From contig JABYQQ010000018.1 of the NCBI GenBank assembly GCA_022605405.1, positions 868,001 to 932,000 of the forward strand: DNA of 64,000 nucleotides, read 5' to 3'. The stretch comes from Earliella scabrosa (Eukaryota; Basidiomycota; Agaricomycetes; Polyporales; Polyporaceae). Shown here piece after piece: positions 1 to 10,680 of the stretch. The notes under the pieces were generated by a model. The model did not search any database and was not told the origin of the DNA. It saw only the letters and a list, made by a program, of their open reading frames with translations. How positions within the stretch are numbered: position 1 is the stretch's first letter; each line of letters starts with the position of its first letter. Both the position numbers and the translations under genes were made by a program.

Positions 1-152
1 GTCTCGAGCGCAAGCACCAGGGTCTGCAGTGGGAAAGAGGTTCATGGCGGGGCTCGGAGTTTGTGAGTACCACCTTGATTGTTGAGGCTCATCGATTGCT
101 GATTTGTGTCTTAGGTTTCCTGGTAGCAAGCGCACTACGATGGTCCAAGTGA
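1..152 (+). CDS. 3' end of a DMAC1/DUF4536-like small membrane protein (cut by window edge)
   Basis: Only the end of this gene is inside the window. Exon sequence runs to base 62, an intron with a GTGAGT donor and TTAG acceptor spans 63-114, and the last exon (115-152) encodes a tail ending FLVASALRWSK. The same tail, intron position and phase occur in the copies at 15012-15302 and 50455-50746. The family corresponds to the DMAC1/TMEM261-type domain, a small inner-membrane protein linked in animals to assembly of the distal membrane arm of complex I. Function here is inferred from the paralogues, because the CxxC part lies outside the window. Confidence 0.7.
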   Translation, partial: LERKHQGLQWERGSWRGSEFVSTTLIVEAHRLLICVLGFLVASALRWSK

Positions 153-705
153 TCGTAGGCCTGCCTTGTCAAGCCCCTCCTCCCTGTACAGTCCTATGGC
201 TTGGACACCCATCTCAGCTACCTCGTTGTACAAGATATTATTCCCACACCCCTCTTGATGTTCAGTTGTCACCCATCTGTGGGGCATCGACATCTCTGCG
301 TTCAAGTCCACTGACCTCCGACGCGAAGCCGGTCGATGTCCCATACAACGTTGGCCTGGATCACCGGTAGTCGATATGACTGCTTCGAGCCGATTGCTGG
401 TCTTCGACGACGTTCACGACCCCATGTTCCACATCACCGACCGCCATCCAGACTCATACACCTCCGGCCACTCCGCCACGGCCTTCCTCGGTGGCCAGTT
501 TCGTGATCAAACACTGTCTGCTGCCCGGCCTCCACTGTGTACAGATCGCAACGAATTTAGCTCGGGTGAGTATGTCGGCCCTCGGGCGACGACGGGCGTC
601 TGCCCGCATACTGCGTATCCTTACAGACGCCCATGTTCGGATTCCAAGTTCCAACCATCATACCTGCCTCGGCCGTCAGAATCCTCTTGCTAGCTACACG
701 CCGCC
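153..705. other. Intergenic, no supported gene
   Basis: This stretch lies between the small membrane protein gene and the first orphan gene. It has several short overlapping open frames on both strands, but none has a paralogue in the window or a convincing exon structure. Confidence 0.5.
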
Positions 706-1483
706 ATGGAAAAAATTTCTGCCAGCTCTACGTCGAAAGACCCACTCTACGAGAATGGGCAATATCTCCTTGAGCAAGACCCTCAGAATCCAGACAAGTG
801 GAGCCCAGCTGCGGTGCTGGCGCAGAAGGCGGTATGTTCTATGTGTCGTTCGCACCTGTGCCGTGGTTCCTCAATCTTTTGATAGAAATTGAAGCGTCTC
901 ATGGACAACCGTCCTCCATGCAAACAGATCCCCCGCTCGAAGATGCCCAGCAATGGCTCCAAACCGCCGGTGTACCGTTTCGGGTTTGCCTTCAAGGGGG
1001 AGTTCATGCTGGCGTATGCTCGGGCTCATGGATTGACGATGATCCTCGAGTCGGACGCGATTCGATCGATGTTTGACGGCAAGGACTCGATGAACTTCGC
1101 CGACCTTGAGGATCGAGACCTCGAAGACAAGTCGTTCCGCGACGCTCTCATCTACGTCGCGACCCTCCTAGTCGAAGAAGAACTCACGCGGAGGTGTGCG
1201 TTCCCACTCGTGCTCTGTTATCCCTTCTCGGAGGAGTGGGATGGCATGTTCGCCCTTTGGTCCAACTACGATCTTCGCGAACGATTTGGGAAGTTCATCC
1301 CGACGAAAGAGCGCTATCAGAGCATCCTCGCCACCCTCCATGCCGCTTTGACTACTTCGGAGCACGACAGCCAACCGCTATGGTGGTTTGACTCGGATAA
1401 TGATGTCGTACGTGCATAAGTTATGTCTGTGACAGTTAGGATGCTGACACGTCGTTTAGGGTGTCTTCACCAGCATCGAATAG
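706..1483 (+). CDS. Orphan family 1, copy 1 (223 aa, three exons)
   Basis: Exons are 706-831, 886-1407 and 1460-1483, joined by 54 and 52 bp introns at phase 0. The product starts MEKISASSTS and ends GVFTSIE. Two homologues lie at 10681-11524 and 37974-38958. They share the exon-1 block containing QYLLE, an exon 2 beginning with a K-x-x-R-L motif, and a final exon of only seven codons. This copy is the most divergent: it lacks the basic Ser/Arg-rich N-terminal extension of the other two and reads KLKRLMDNRPP where they read KWERL. No signal peptide, membrane segment or known catalytic motif is visible. I do not recognise the family. The gene model is well supported by intron conservation across three copies; the function is unknown. 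Confidence 0.8.
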
Positions 1484-1773
1484 TTCGAGGTAGGTCTGCG
1501 CTGCCAATAGTCAGGTTCAGTCCCAAGCCTCCGACGTGCATGTACCAGTATGGACGAATGTTATGACAAGTTGCTCGCTGTCCAATGCTTCCTCTCCATT
1601 CCTTGCTATGAGACCTGCGGCGCCTACCCTCCGTAGTACTAGTGAGCACCTACGGACGAGTGTTTCATACACTACACATTAATACCCGGTATTGTATGTG
1701 GGTATTTGCCAATCCATGGCGTTGTCGACCTTCAAGTAGTAGCTGTAGCTGCCAGTCACTGAGGACAATATCC

Positions 1774-2303
1774 CATGTTGCCTGGGATAACATTTTGATA
1801 ACATTGGAATAGAAGACCAAATGTTGTTGGTGTATTATTGCATGCAATGTGTTAATAAAATTGAAAATGCAAGCAATATTGTAGAAGCATTCTCTTACAG
1901 ACAACACTGTGATAAATGCATGAATGATGCCAGTGTGCAGCATGCCAAGAACATGCTTTGGGCAGTCTTTCTGCTATCCTAATATTGACCCTGTAAATAT
2001 TATGCCGCCATATGATCACACATATTGAATACTGCAATGGACAGAACTCAAGAGGTTGCCCATAGATTCAACTGATGTTAGGGCACAGAACATGCTTTCA
2101 GCATTTCAAACATTGTCTGCAACATTGCCTGGACAGAACCTCCAGATGACATGTTACATGCTGACTACATGTAGTCAATGGTACTATTGCGATAGCATTT
2201 TGTGCAGCATTATACAGGTTGTCAGGAGGTTGATTACACAAACACACCAACAACATTGGGTCTTCTATCCTAATATTATCAAGATGTTATCCCAGACAAC
2301 ATG
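1774..2303. mobile_element. AT-rich inverted-repeat element 1 (MITE-like, about 530 bp)
   Basis: The left end beginning CATGTTGCCTGGGATAACAT is matched in inverted orientation by the right end, which finishes CAGACAACATG. About 55-60 bp of each end align, including a shared TAGAAGAC motif. The interior is markedly AT-rich compared with the flanks and has no credible coding sequence. I could not define a target-site duplication. A similar-sized element with related ends follows at 2394-2922. Confidence 0.5.
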
Positions 2304-2393
2304 AGAGTGGTCTTGCTTTGGACGGATATTGATGCAAAAATCTTGATTCAGACATGATTCATAGTCTGAATCGTCCATGAATCTAGATGTTGT

Positions 2394-2922
2394 CATGTTA
2401 TGTGGGAGAATAGGTGGGTAATATCAGAATAGAAGACTAAAAGTTATTGGGCTGTTATGTGGGGCAATAGACAGAGATCATTATAAATGACGTAGAGATG
2501 ATGTCAGGTTTCTTGGCCAGCTAGTTGTTTAATAGCCTTCTGAATGATATCAATATGTTGACATTGAAGGACCTTTTGATGGCATTGGAAGTGTCATTCA
2601 GATGTTGTACATGAGAATATTGGGCTCACATACAATCAGTCATTGATAATACTTGAAGAAGCAACATTGAAGACACTATCAATGTGTTACTTGGCTGTCA
2701 TAAAGCCTAATGTTATCACAGCATACCAAACGTCTCTCTTATGTTGCTAGTGAAAATTATGCAGATATTATTGATAATACTCTTTACATGTTGTTGACCA
2801 CTTCATGATGTCATCAAAATTGGCGCCATTTTGTATGCAATACACTTGTTGAGACCAGAAACATTGCAATAACATTTAGTCTTCTATTCCCATATTATCA
2901 AAATGTTGTTTCCAGCAACATG
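2394..2922. mobile_element. AT-rich inverted-repeat element 2 (MITE-like, about 529 bp)
   Basis: Its ends are related to those of the element at 1774-2303: CATGTTATG at the left and GCAACATG at the right, each followed inward by the AATAGAAGAC motif. The length differs by one base from element 1, but the interiors are clearly diverged. It ends about 240 bp upstream of the HMG-CoA lyase start codon, so it may border or contribute to that promoter region. Confidence 0.45.
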
Positions 2923-3165
2923 ATGAATTGGCCTCAGTGAGTGGTGCCGGTATACACGCTGAAGTACTGACGGCGGATCGGAGCTCACAGCCGACGAGCG
3001 CTTCGCATCTTGTCCCATGACCGCTTCGTCCTCGTCTGCTCCCGCTCGTCCCAGCCTCTCACTGCTCCTCCCAGGCAACCTACGACTCCTCCATGTCGCT
3101 CTAAAACCACGAACAAGGTCCAGACTATCCTACGACGCGAATAACTTCCTCTTGCTCTCCGCAAC

Positions 3166-4733
3166 ATGATCACAACGCGAAGTGTAACGCGTCTTCTCGC
3201 CCAGGGCCGTCGCTCAACACCCATCGCGCTCCGAAGTCGCGCATTGGCAACTGCGACAGAGAACCGCGTACGAATTGTAGAAGTCGGCCCTCGCGATGGA
3301 CTGCAGAATGAATCAGCGGTGATACCGCCAGAGGTGAAGGCAGAGCTGGTCAACCGCCTCACGGAGGCTGGGATGGAGATCATCGAGGCAGGCAGTTTCG
3401 TCAGCCCCAAGTGGGTCCCACAGGTGAGCAGTCTGTTTCCAGTGCTATCCCCTGGGGACCCTCCCATCGTTCCCTATTGGTGGAGTGTTGGACTGCTTTG
3501 CGCGAACAGGCTCTTGGTCGTGCTATCTTATAACACGTCCCCAGGGCGGACGGGTCTGTCTTCTTTGCAGTGCAACGCTCACGGACAGGTTGTATATCTT
3601 GGCTGCGACAGTCGCCCATTCGTACCTTCGTTGTGTGGGCCGTCGTGGCAGAGTGCGCAGCATTCTGAGACGGACCACTCCGCGAATCTACGTGTCTCTT
3701 CGATGGGTCGCGCATCAAGACACGCTGCTCTAAGGCTATCGTGGTTAATGTGAGAGGGGGGGAGAACATAGCCAACTGATGTTGCGCGACAGATGGCAGG
3801 GACGGCCGAAGTCCTCAAGCAAATGAAACGACGCGCCGGTCTCCACTACCCAGTGCTGGTTCCCAACATGAAGGGCCTCGAGATCCTGCTCGACCTCCTC
3901 TCGGAGCAATCCAAGTCTGATGTTCCCTACACCGACGAAATCGCTGTGTTCACAGCCGCCACGGACGCGTTCTGCAAGGCGAACACGAACTGCACCATCA
4001 AGGAGTCGCTCGAGCGGCTGCAGACCGTCACCAAGCGTGCGACTCAGGAAGGCCTCCGAGTCCGAGGGTGCGTATTTCTGTCGACCTTCCTCTCACGCAC
4101 TACTAACACTTGAACGCAGATATGTAAGCGTCGTAGTGGACTGCCCATACTCGGGTGCGGTCAGCCCCGACAAGGTCAAGGAAGTCACTCAGGAGCTCCT
4201 CGACATGGGCTGCTACGAAGTCAGTCTGGGTGACACCGTCGGCACTGGCAACCCGACCACGATCGAGGCGCTCCTCCGAACTGTCCTCGATGGTGGCATT
4301 CCGGCCTCGGTGCTAGCAGTGCGTGCTTCTCTATGCTGCCCTTCGCATACGCTCATCGCTCACGCTGTCATCGCAGGGCCACTACCACGACACGTACGGC
4401 ATGGCGGTCGCGAACATCCTCACGTCACTCCAACACGGCCTCCGGACGTTCGATTCGTCCGTCGGCGGGCTTGGCGGCTGTCCGTACTCGCCTGGCGCCA
4501 CGGGCAACGTCGCAACCGAGGACGTACTCTATGCCCTACGCGGCAGCCCATACCACACGCCGGGCGACCTCGAGAAGATCGCGGAAGTCGGGACGTGGAT
4601 CTCCAAGACGCTGAACCGTCCGAACGCAAGTCGCGTGGGGAAGGCACTCGAGGCGCGGCGGGCGAGGATGAAGCTGGAAAAGGAGCGCGAGAGGGACGGG
4701 GGTTCGGCGGAGAACATCAGCGCGAAACTGTAG
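3166..4733 (+). CDS. HMGCL: Hydroxymethylglutaryl-CoA lyase (362 aa, four exons)
   Basis: This enzyme cleaves HMG-CoA to acetoacetate and acetyl-CoA, the last step of leucine breakdown. Exons are 3166-3423, 3793-4067, 4120-4318 and 4377-4733. The first intron is unusually long (369 bp); the others are 52 and 58 bp, the second with a TACTAAC branch site. Family motifs are all present: GPRDGLQNE with catalytic Arg43/Asp44, FVSPKWVPQ, the metal-binding HYHDTYG around His246/His248, and GGCPYSPGATGN with Cys279 and Asn288. The first 30 residues are rich in Arg, Ser and Thr without acidic residues, as in a mitochondrial presequence. The protein ends AKL, a peroxisomal targeting signal type. A degraded inverted copy lies at 39.7-41.2 kb and a fragment at 7.3 kb. 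The length is slightly above that of animal enzymes. Confidence 0.95.
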
Positions 4734-5215
4734 GAGGCCCTGTGTGCTGCGTATTCGTGGCGATTCCCATATATGCTATCCAAGTATGTGCGTTGTTGCC
4801 CTGCTCCATACACAGCGAGTCTTCGGGCCTCATTCTCCTCTCGGGCACCGTTCCTGCAGACAGTCTCGAGGGGGTCGCTGTCCAGTAGCGAGAGGTTCCC
4901 ACTGCCGCGATCCTACTGGAATCTTCAAAGGTGCATCGAAGGTTCTATCCTGCCAGACGCGTCCCAAGTAACACCACCTCGGCATACTTACCCCTACCCC
5001 TCCTCTTCGCCAAGGCTCTGGGGATCCCCAGCCAATCCTAGTACGTCTCTTGAACTGTCTATCGACTCGATCGTCAGTAGATTGTACTACTGACTGACGC
5101 CGACGGGTGACGATCGTCGACGGTTAAGCCAGTCCCATAACACGATTGGTGATGTGTGATGGGGCGTCTTGCAGCCATGTCACATTGTCAACCACTGAGG
5201 CAGAGATACATTCAT
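4734..5215. other. 3' flank of HMG-CoA lyase, part of the inverted duplication
   Basis: No gene is seen. The part from about 4990 to 5090 is clearly repeated, inverted, at about 39550-39655, so the duplication extends past the stop codon. The partner lacks roughly 275 bp covering the end of the coding region and most of this flank. Confidence 0.65.
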
Positions 5216-6277
5216 CTAATGCCAAGTAATCGGAGTATCGTCGTACTGAACTCTCTCCAGCCAGCGGAGGTTGTTCTTCTCGATAGCAATCTGTGCTGAC
5301 CGCAATGCCCTCTCCCTAGGGATGTAGTCTGGCCACCCGGCTTTCGCGATCAGCTCTTCGGGAGTCGTCGCCCACTCGACCGGAGCGACTGCACCATACC
5401 AATTGATGTACCCTATATAGACATCCGTTAGCATGTTTGACAGAGACTGCGGCCCCGTCGGAAGACGTACGTGGCTTCCACACATTCGCATCTCGGCAGG
5501 CGTTCCACAACTCAAAGCATCCAAAGTCGTCCATGGGCGGCATCTGACAGTAGATGGGGATTTCCGTCCCGGTGTAGCCGCACTGATGCTCCTCCGCATT
5601 CCCGAAGTCAACTATCGTCGGCCAATACTCTCCGTCCTCCTCCTGCTTCATGATGACGATATTACACTCTGAGAAGTTGTTGTGTTGGATTCCGGCCTTG
5701 TGAATGAGCCAGAAGGCATCGGCCACCTTTATCCTACACAACGTACACATCGTTAGGGTAGGGTAGGAGCGGCAACTAGGAACAAATCCAGAACACACCT
5801 GAAAACAAGTGGATACTGCCACAATGGGCGCACAAGGGGATCGCCACAATCCTCCATGACCAAGACCGCCGTAAAGCCACGCACTGTGTTCCCTTTGAAG
5901 AAGCCGAAGACCATCGGAACCGCTTGTCCTTGGAGAGACACAAGCTGTGCGTTATAGAACGTCGCTTCCTTCTCCAGACGATTGACGCGTTCTCTGCCGT
6001 GGGCGACCTTGCAGACAACATCAATCTCCTCCTCGATGTTGCCGCCTTCTACGACCTTCCACATCCCACCCCGGAATACTTGTAGGGCGGCTTTCGAGTG
6101 CGAAAGTCGTTGTTTCATGATCAGCTTGACGGGGTAGTCGATATGTGGGTCCTCGAAGACGGGCTCAAGGATATCCCACAAAAGCTCCTGTGTGTTACTC
6201 GGACCGTCAGTTTCGGGCTCCGAGCCGGATATGAGCGCATGCGCGGTGAGATCCTGGGGGAAGTGGAGTTCAGGCAT
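5216..6277 (-). CDS. Kinase-like family, member A (312 aa), catalytic Asp replaced
   Basis: Exons on the minus strand are 6277-5799, 5733-5471 and 5412-5216. The start is MPELHFP, as in related copies. The product has a kinase-like layout: a lysine in VVCKVAHG, a hinge-like VMEDCG, a catalytic-loop equivalent HNNFSECN, then IVDFGNA, and a DVW-type position near ANVWKP. The loop Asp expected in HxD is Asn, so activity is doubtful although DFG is kept. Introns fall after FR (phase 2) and after WKP (phase 1), the positions seen in all members. It ends DTPITWH like member E. It lies tail-to-tail with HMG-CoA lyase, an arrangement repeated at 39-41 kb. The kinase relation is inferred from motif order; the family has no glycine-rich loop I can recognise. 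Confidence 0.8.
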
Positions 6278-7269
6278 GATGATACGAGTGTCGAGTCGTG
6301 CAAAAGCGATGATGCCAGCGACACCTGTCTGTGCAGCGACTAACACCCAACACACAGTCGCTGGCCAGTGCACGAGTCGGACTCGCAGCACGACTTCGCA
6401 CTAGTACCAAGTGACGACCTGAGGAGGCCTGAGCCTGGGTTGAACTCGGTTTGGTGCGACTACTTAGTTCCCGTCGAACCGTGGGACAGTTGTTCAGCCG
6501 AGTCCGACTTGTCCGAGTCCTTTGTGCGGCAATGTGCCCCCTCCCTAGTCGTTCCCAATTGTTCCTCCTCCTCCTCCTCGTCGGAGTGCCGAACCTCCTA
6601 CATCCCCGCAGCATGAGACCAGTGCTACACGATTTTGTTTTTCAGCTGTCCCTGCATCTCGCCGGTACCTCTCACTCATGCGGTCGCGCAATCGCAGCTG
6701 GCTGAGAACGTGTTCGGCTCGTCGCGACACCAGTGGCCGACTGGAGGTACCCTGCAACACGGAGACTCGTCTGGAGTCATAGGCGTAGGCGGAGGGGTAC
6801 CTCTTTTATGCAATAGGTGAGTGAGTTCTTCAACATCACATCCACCCATTGCAGAGCTTCTTCGTACGCAACTACATATTCACATCTTGTGAGCTTCTCT
6901 GCTCTGGGCGATCACGTAGTCGACCGTGCTGTTCTGCTCCTCGAAGCGAACCTGCGTGATAGGTTGTCAAGAGTTATGTCGCGGTGCATCATCCGCATGC
7001 TGAGTCCGAGGGTCTGCCCCCCGAGACGTGTTGGTGTCATGCTGTCCTTGCGATACCAGCGCAGAGTTTCATGTTATTTGGAGTGGGCACGGAACGGTAC
7101 GCAGCATGTGACGTGGCTCACACTGTCGCCCCAACTGCGTATAGACGTGAGACCCCAGTTGTGCGCCCCTGCTGAATCCTGCATGGTGTGGTGAATGCGC
7201 GCAGATAGCTGACATATTGCTAGTTATATACAGGGACAGCGAAGGTGCTTGTACGGTCAGAAGTGTGCT
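6278..7269. other. Upstream of kinase-like member A, no supported gene
   Basis: Presumably contains the promoter of the minus-strand kinase-like gene at its left edge. No exon structure, paralogous block or RNA gene was found in the rest. Confidence 0.45.
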
Positions 7270-7732
7270 TAGGAATACGTCGGCATGGGCTGCTAATCAA
7301 TTGTCAAACTTGACGGCATTTATGTATGTCCCTCGACCGTGCCTGCTTCCGTGCTTGCAGTACGTAGCTCCCTGCGATTATTGGTATTGACTGTTAGCTC
7401 AATGTGTCACCACACGGGCCTTAGCACGACACGTACGGCACGGCAGTCCCACCTTATCGTGCGGCTCACTCTCGGGACGCTTACGTTCGACTCGTCCGTC
7501 GGCTGCTCTGAGCAGGCGGCAGCTGTCCCTAAGGGCGAGGCGGTGGACGTAGGCTATACTTCCCTGGACCAGCCCGTCCTATGTGACACCCGCACGGTAT
7601 CTAAGTCGGGTCGTGAATCTCGAAGACGCTGCACTGCCCGAACGCGAGTCGCATGACGAAAGCACTCTAGGCGCACCGTGCGACGAAGCTATCGAGGGAG
7701 AGCGAGCGGGGTAGGGTTTAGCGGAGAGCATG
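7270..7732 (+). pseudogene. Decayed 3' fragment of HMG-CoA lyase
   Basis: The stretch follows the order of the intact gene from its MGCY codons (about 4205) to its C-terminal end (about 4710). The sequence at 7283 (CATGGGCTGCTAA) has a stop in place of Tyr. The segment encoding PASVLAV, the intron, the GLSTTRTAR remnant of the metal-binding His region, FDSSVG and the KALEARRA end are recognisable but interrupted by frameshifts and stops. The Cys loop has lost GGCPY. It has the same orientation as the intact gene 2.5 kb upstream, so this is an older, more degraded partial tandem copy. Confidence 0.75.
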
Positions 7733-8378
7733 GGCACGATGCCAGAGGCACTTGGCCGCGTTCGTTGTCGCTCGGTGTGGTGTACGTGTGTACGTGTCGT
7801 CACTCTCCTATATATTGCAAGTTCTAATTCGCGTTCCTCTATGGAAGCGATCACACCGGCCACCCCTCGTGTTTGTATGTTTGTCCAAATCTAAGACGCA
7901 TATCACCGTTAGCTCCGACGTTTCGCACCAGATCCAAGTCAATGTAGCACGGCAGTCCAAAACACAACTTGTACTGTTTCTAATCGAAATCTCATCTTAC
8001 TGAACTCGCTCCCTCCAGCTGAGGTTGTTCTCCTCAATAACATTCTTTGCAAAACTCAACCCCTTCTCCCTCGAGATGTCGGATGGATACTTGGCCTTGT
8101 CGACATCCTCAATCAGGCGATGAATGATGATCCGACAGACGAACGCTCGAAACTGCGTTGACGGTGGGGATGGGGAAACGGTGCGGTCAGTCCGCTCTGG
8201 TTTCTGTCATCGCATTTGTTCCTGACCTCGATGTTAGGGCGTGGAATGATCAGAATAGCAGATTGTCATTGTGATTCCGGTTTAATTCGGATGTGCTCAG
8301 ACTCCCCGGCATCTAATCCGCCTACGTCCAGACGCTGTCCCAGTACCCCCACCTGAACCATATTCATCGTCATCATTA
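7733..8378. other. Intergenic, no supported gene
   Basis: A short stretch at about 8001-8075 resembles the 3' end of kinase-like genes read from the opposite strand (ERE-like and EK-like codons near AACTCGCTCCCTCCAGC), but it is too short and degraded to annotate. No other coding signal was found. Confidence 0.35.
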
Positions 8379-10100
8379 TCATGCATACATCTCATCAAAA
8401 GAATCATAGCCAGAGTTGTCGGCGTCGCCTCCACCAGACTCCAGACCGCTGACCGCTTCACCGTCCTCGCTCCCTGTCCCATCGCCACCTACGTTCGCGT
8501 TGTTGCCTGCTAACTCGTCAGTATAGAATGCAACATGATACTCGTCCTCACTCGGCTCACCGTCGTTGGCGTTTCGCTGACTTTCTGCAGGTTCCTGATC
8601 TTCTCCATCTTTGAGCGCAGATGCACTATCCATCTCCCGGCGGGAGCTTGTAGCCGCTTGGGATGGTCCTGCGGTTGCTGTCATCTTGTCTGCAGAGATC
8701 ACGGCCGCGCGTCCATTACGTCCTTGCTTTGTTCGTCCTGCAGGCCGCGTTGGGACAGGGGTGCCTTCGTTGGAGAACCCGTCGCCCAGAGTGGCGACAC
8801 CAATCATGGCGCGTTTGGGGCGCGCAACCTTGTGGGCAAGCGGGGACATCTCCATTGCCTTCTTCACGCTGTGGCTAGGCTGGTAGGCACGACTGTCCTG
8901 AGACTGCTTCTTAGTCTGCTTGACTGCCGGAGAGGCGGTCTGCTCTCGGACGGTCTTGAGCTGCGCTTCCAGAGAGGCAATTGGGTTGTCTTGCAAGGCA
9001 TTCTTCACCTCCATCTCGGGAATGACCTATGCAAGCCACAACATCAGATAGCGCACAAGCCTCATATGGATTGACTGCGTACAACTTTCTGACTCGGTAA
9101 CGCCCCGGCAGGCTTCCGAGCAGGGGGGGATAACCAACTGTTCTGGAACTTACACCCCTTGTGCTCCTCCCTCAGTGGCGTCCTGACGGCGTAGCGGTAG
9201 TGACCTGAGACGGAGACTGGTTGTGGCTTCGACTCCTGGTTAGATTTCTGGATCTTGAAGTCCAGCATAGGAGCGTTGTAGAACTCGATTTGAGGCATTT
9301 CTCGGGACTTGTACTCTGCAATCTTCTCGTTGTATCGTTTCGTAACCTTGGCTGCTTCGGCCTGGTTCAGTACGCGGTTCACGGGGATGACACGGAGCGG
9401 ACGCTTAATTTTCTCTTCAGGACGGGTCCAGACGAACTGGGAGAAGTACACGCCGATGATGAGCGTGGCGTATACCTTATCCCAATGCAGATTGTGCGCG
9501 AGTGCGGACATGGCCTGAGTGTATACTTGTTCCATGAATCCGAGTATGGCTTCGAGTGCGGCTTCCCTAGCTTCGTCGGTGTCCCATTTATCCGGAGTGT
9601 TGAGGGCCTTCATCTCGTAGAAGTCGACTAGGATGCTCTCATAGTCCTCAAATGCCTTGCCACTACATATGATGGTGCGCGTAGCGTCGGGAGTCTGCTC
9701 AGGGTAGAGACGTCTCTTGTCGATCTTCTCGGTCTCTCCGTTCTCGTGCTTGGCGGGTGGAGTGCGAACCCCGAAGAGCGCTTGTGGGGTCCAGTTGAGG
9801 GTGGACTCGGGATAACCAGGTGGCTGGATGGTGCTGCAGACATTGAGCATGATGTAGTCGACGAGAGCGTATAAAGGACGCTCAGAAGCTCGGTTTGCCC
9901 ATGCATAGGAGGCACTATTGCTGAGCACATGGTTGAAGTCGGTCTGAGAAGTCGTGGTGAACTATGTGAAATATATGAGATGACGGATACGGGTGGTTAG
10001 CTCTCGTCAATCATACCTTGGGCGATTTCCAGACTTTCAAATACTCCGGATCATTATCCATTTGAACAGTTGTCGCCTTCTTCCTAGACTTGCTTGCCAT
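8379..10100 (-). CDS. Orphan protein with acidic/Ser-rich C-terminus, possible nuclease-like core
   Basis: Exon 1 (10100-10017) encodes MASKSRKKATTVQMD and onward; a 55 bp intron follows; exon 2 runs from 9961 to about 9154 with a GTAAGT donor. The last exon ends at a TGA at 8379-8381 and encodes a low-complexity, acidic, Ser/Gly-rich tail of about 200 residues. The exon 2 to exon 3 join is not settled: the clear donor is phase 1 and the best acceptor that keeps frame is near 8990. Exon 2 has PDAT followed by VDFYEMKAL, a spacing reminiscent of PD-(D/E)xK nucleases, then a helical stretch with repeated aromatic residues. That resemblance is a hypothesis only. I know no named family for it. 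It is the only single-copy orphan of the island. Confidence 0.6.
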
Positions 10101-10680
10101 GACTCGCTAGAGACGCTATGTGGAAAGGATGTGGTTGGGGAAATGGTCGAGCACGGGTTGAGGAAGCGCTCACGGCTGAGTTATACCCTACGACTTCTAT
10201 TGTTCCCCCAATTCTGCCAGCGGCATTCCAGCACTGTGGCCTGCCTGGGCCACCAACCACGGACATTGATACTTTACGACTCGCACGATATGTCATTGTG
10301 ACGGTGTACTGTAACCACTGTCAAAGCGTAGAGATATTGTGCTAATCAATGCTCCATTTTAAATCAATTCTAATCTGGGATAGATACTTTTCATAAAAGT
10401 AGCAGTGAGAGTCGAGCCAGATTCTGAAACCATGGATACTCACCGGGGCCAGTGGTGGGCACTGGGAGGGCCCCTCACTGAGGCGCTCAGGCTCGAGCCG
10501 GCCGATTGGCGCTCCGAGTCCGGCGGACCGGTGCTCCGGAGTTCACGTGTTGACCATCGTGAATCGCGCTTCGCTTAGAGAAGCGCGTCAATCCGAACTT
10601 GTTCCCAACCACCACCTAACCTGACGTCGCATCACACTAGTTCTCTCCAAACCCCTCTGATCTCTTGAATCGAACTCATT
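10101..10680. other. Divergent intergenic region
   Basis: This lies between the minus-strand orphan and the plus-strand orphan family 1 copy 2, so it should hold both promoters. No paralogous sequence or RNA gene was recognised. Confidence 0.45.

Noticed and set aside
706..1483. Starting the first orphan gene at the open frame near 889
   Set aside because: That frame lacks an ATG at its start; the spliced model from 706 matches the other two family members exon by exon.
3920..4888. 322-codon plus-strand frame overlapping HMG-CoA lyase
   Set aside because: It reads through introns in another frame of a clear four-exon gene. A matching shadow exists on the inverted copy at 39363-40439.
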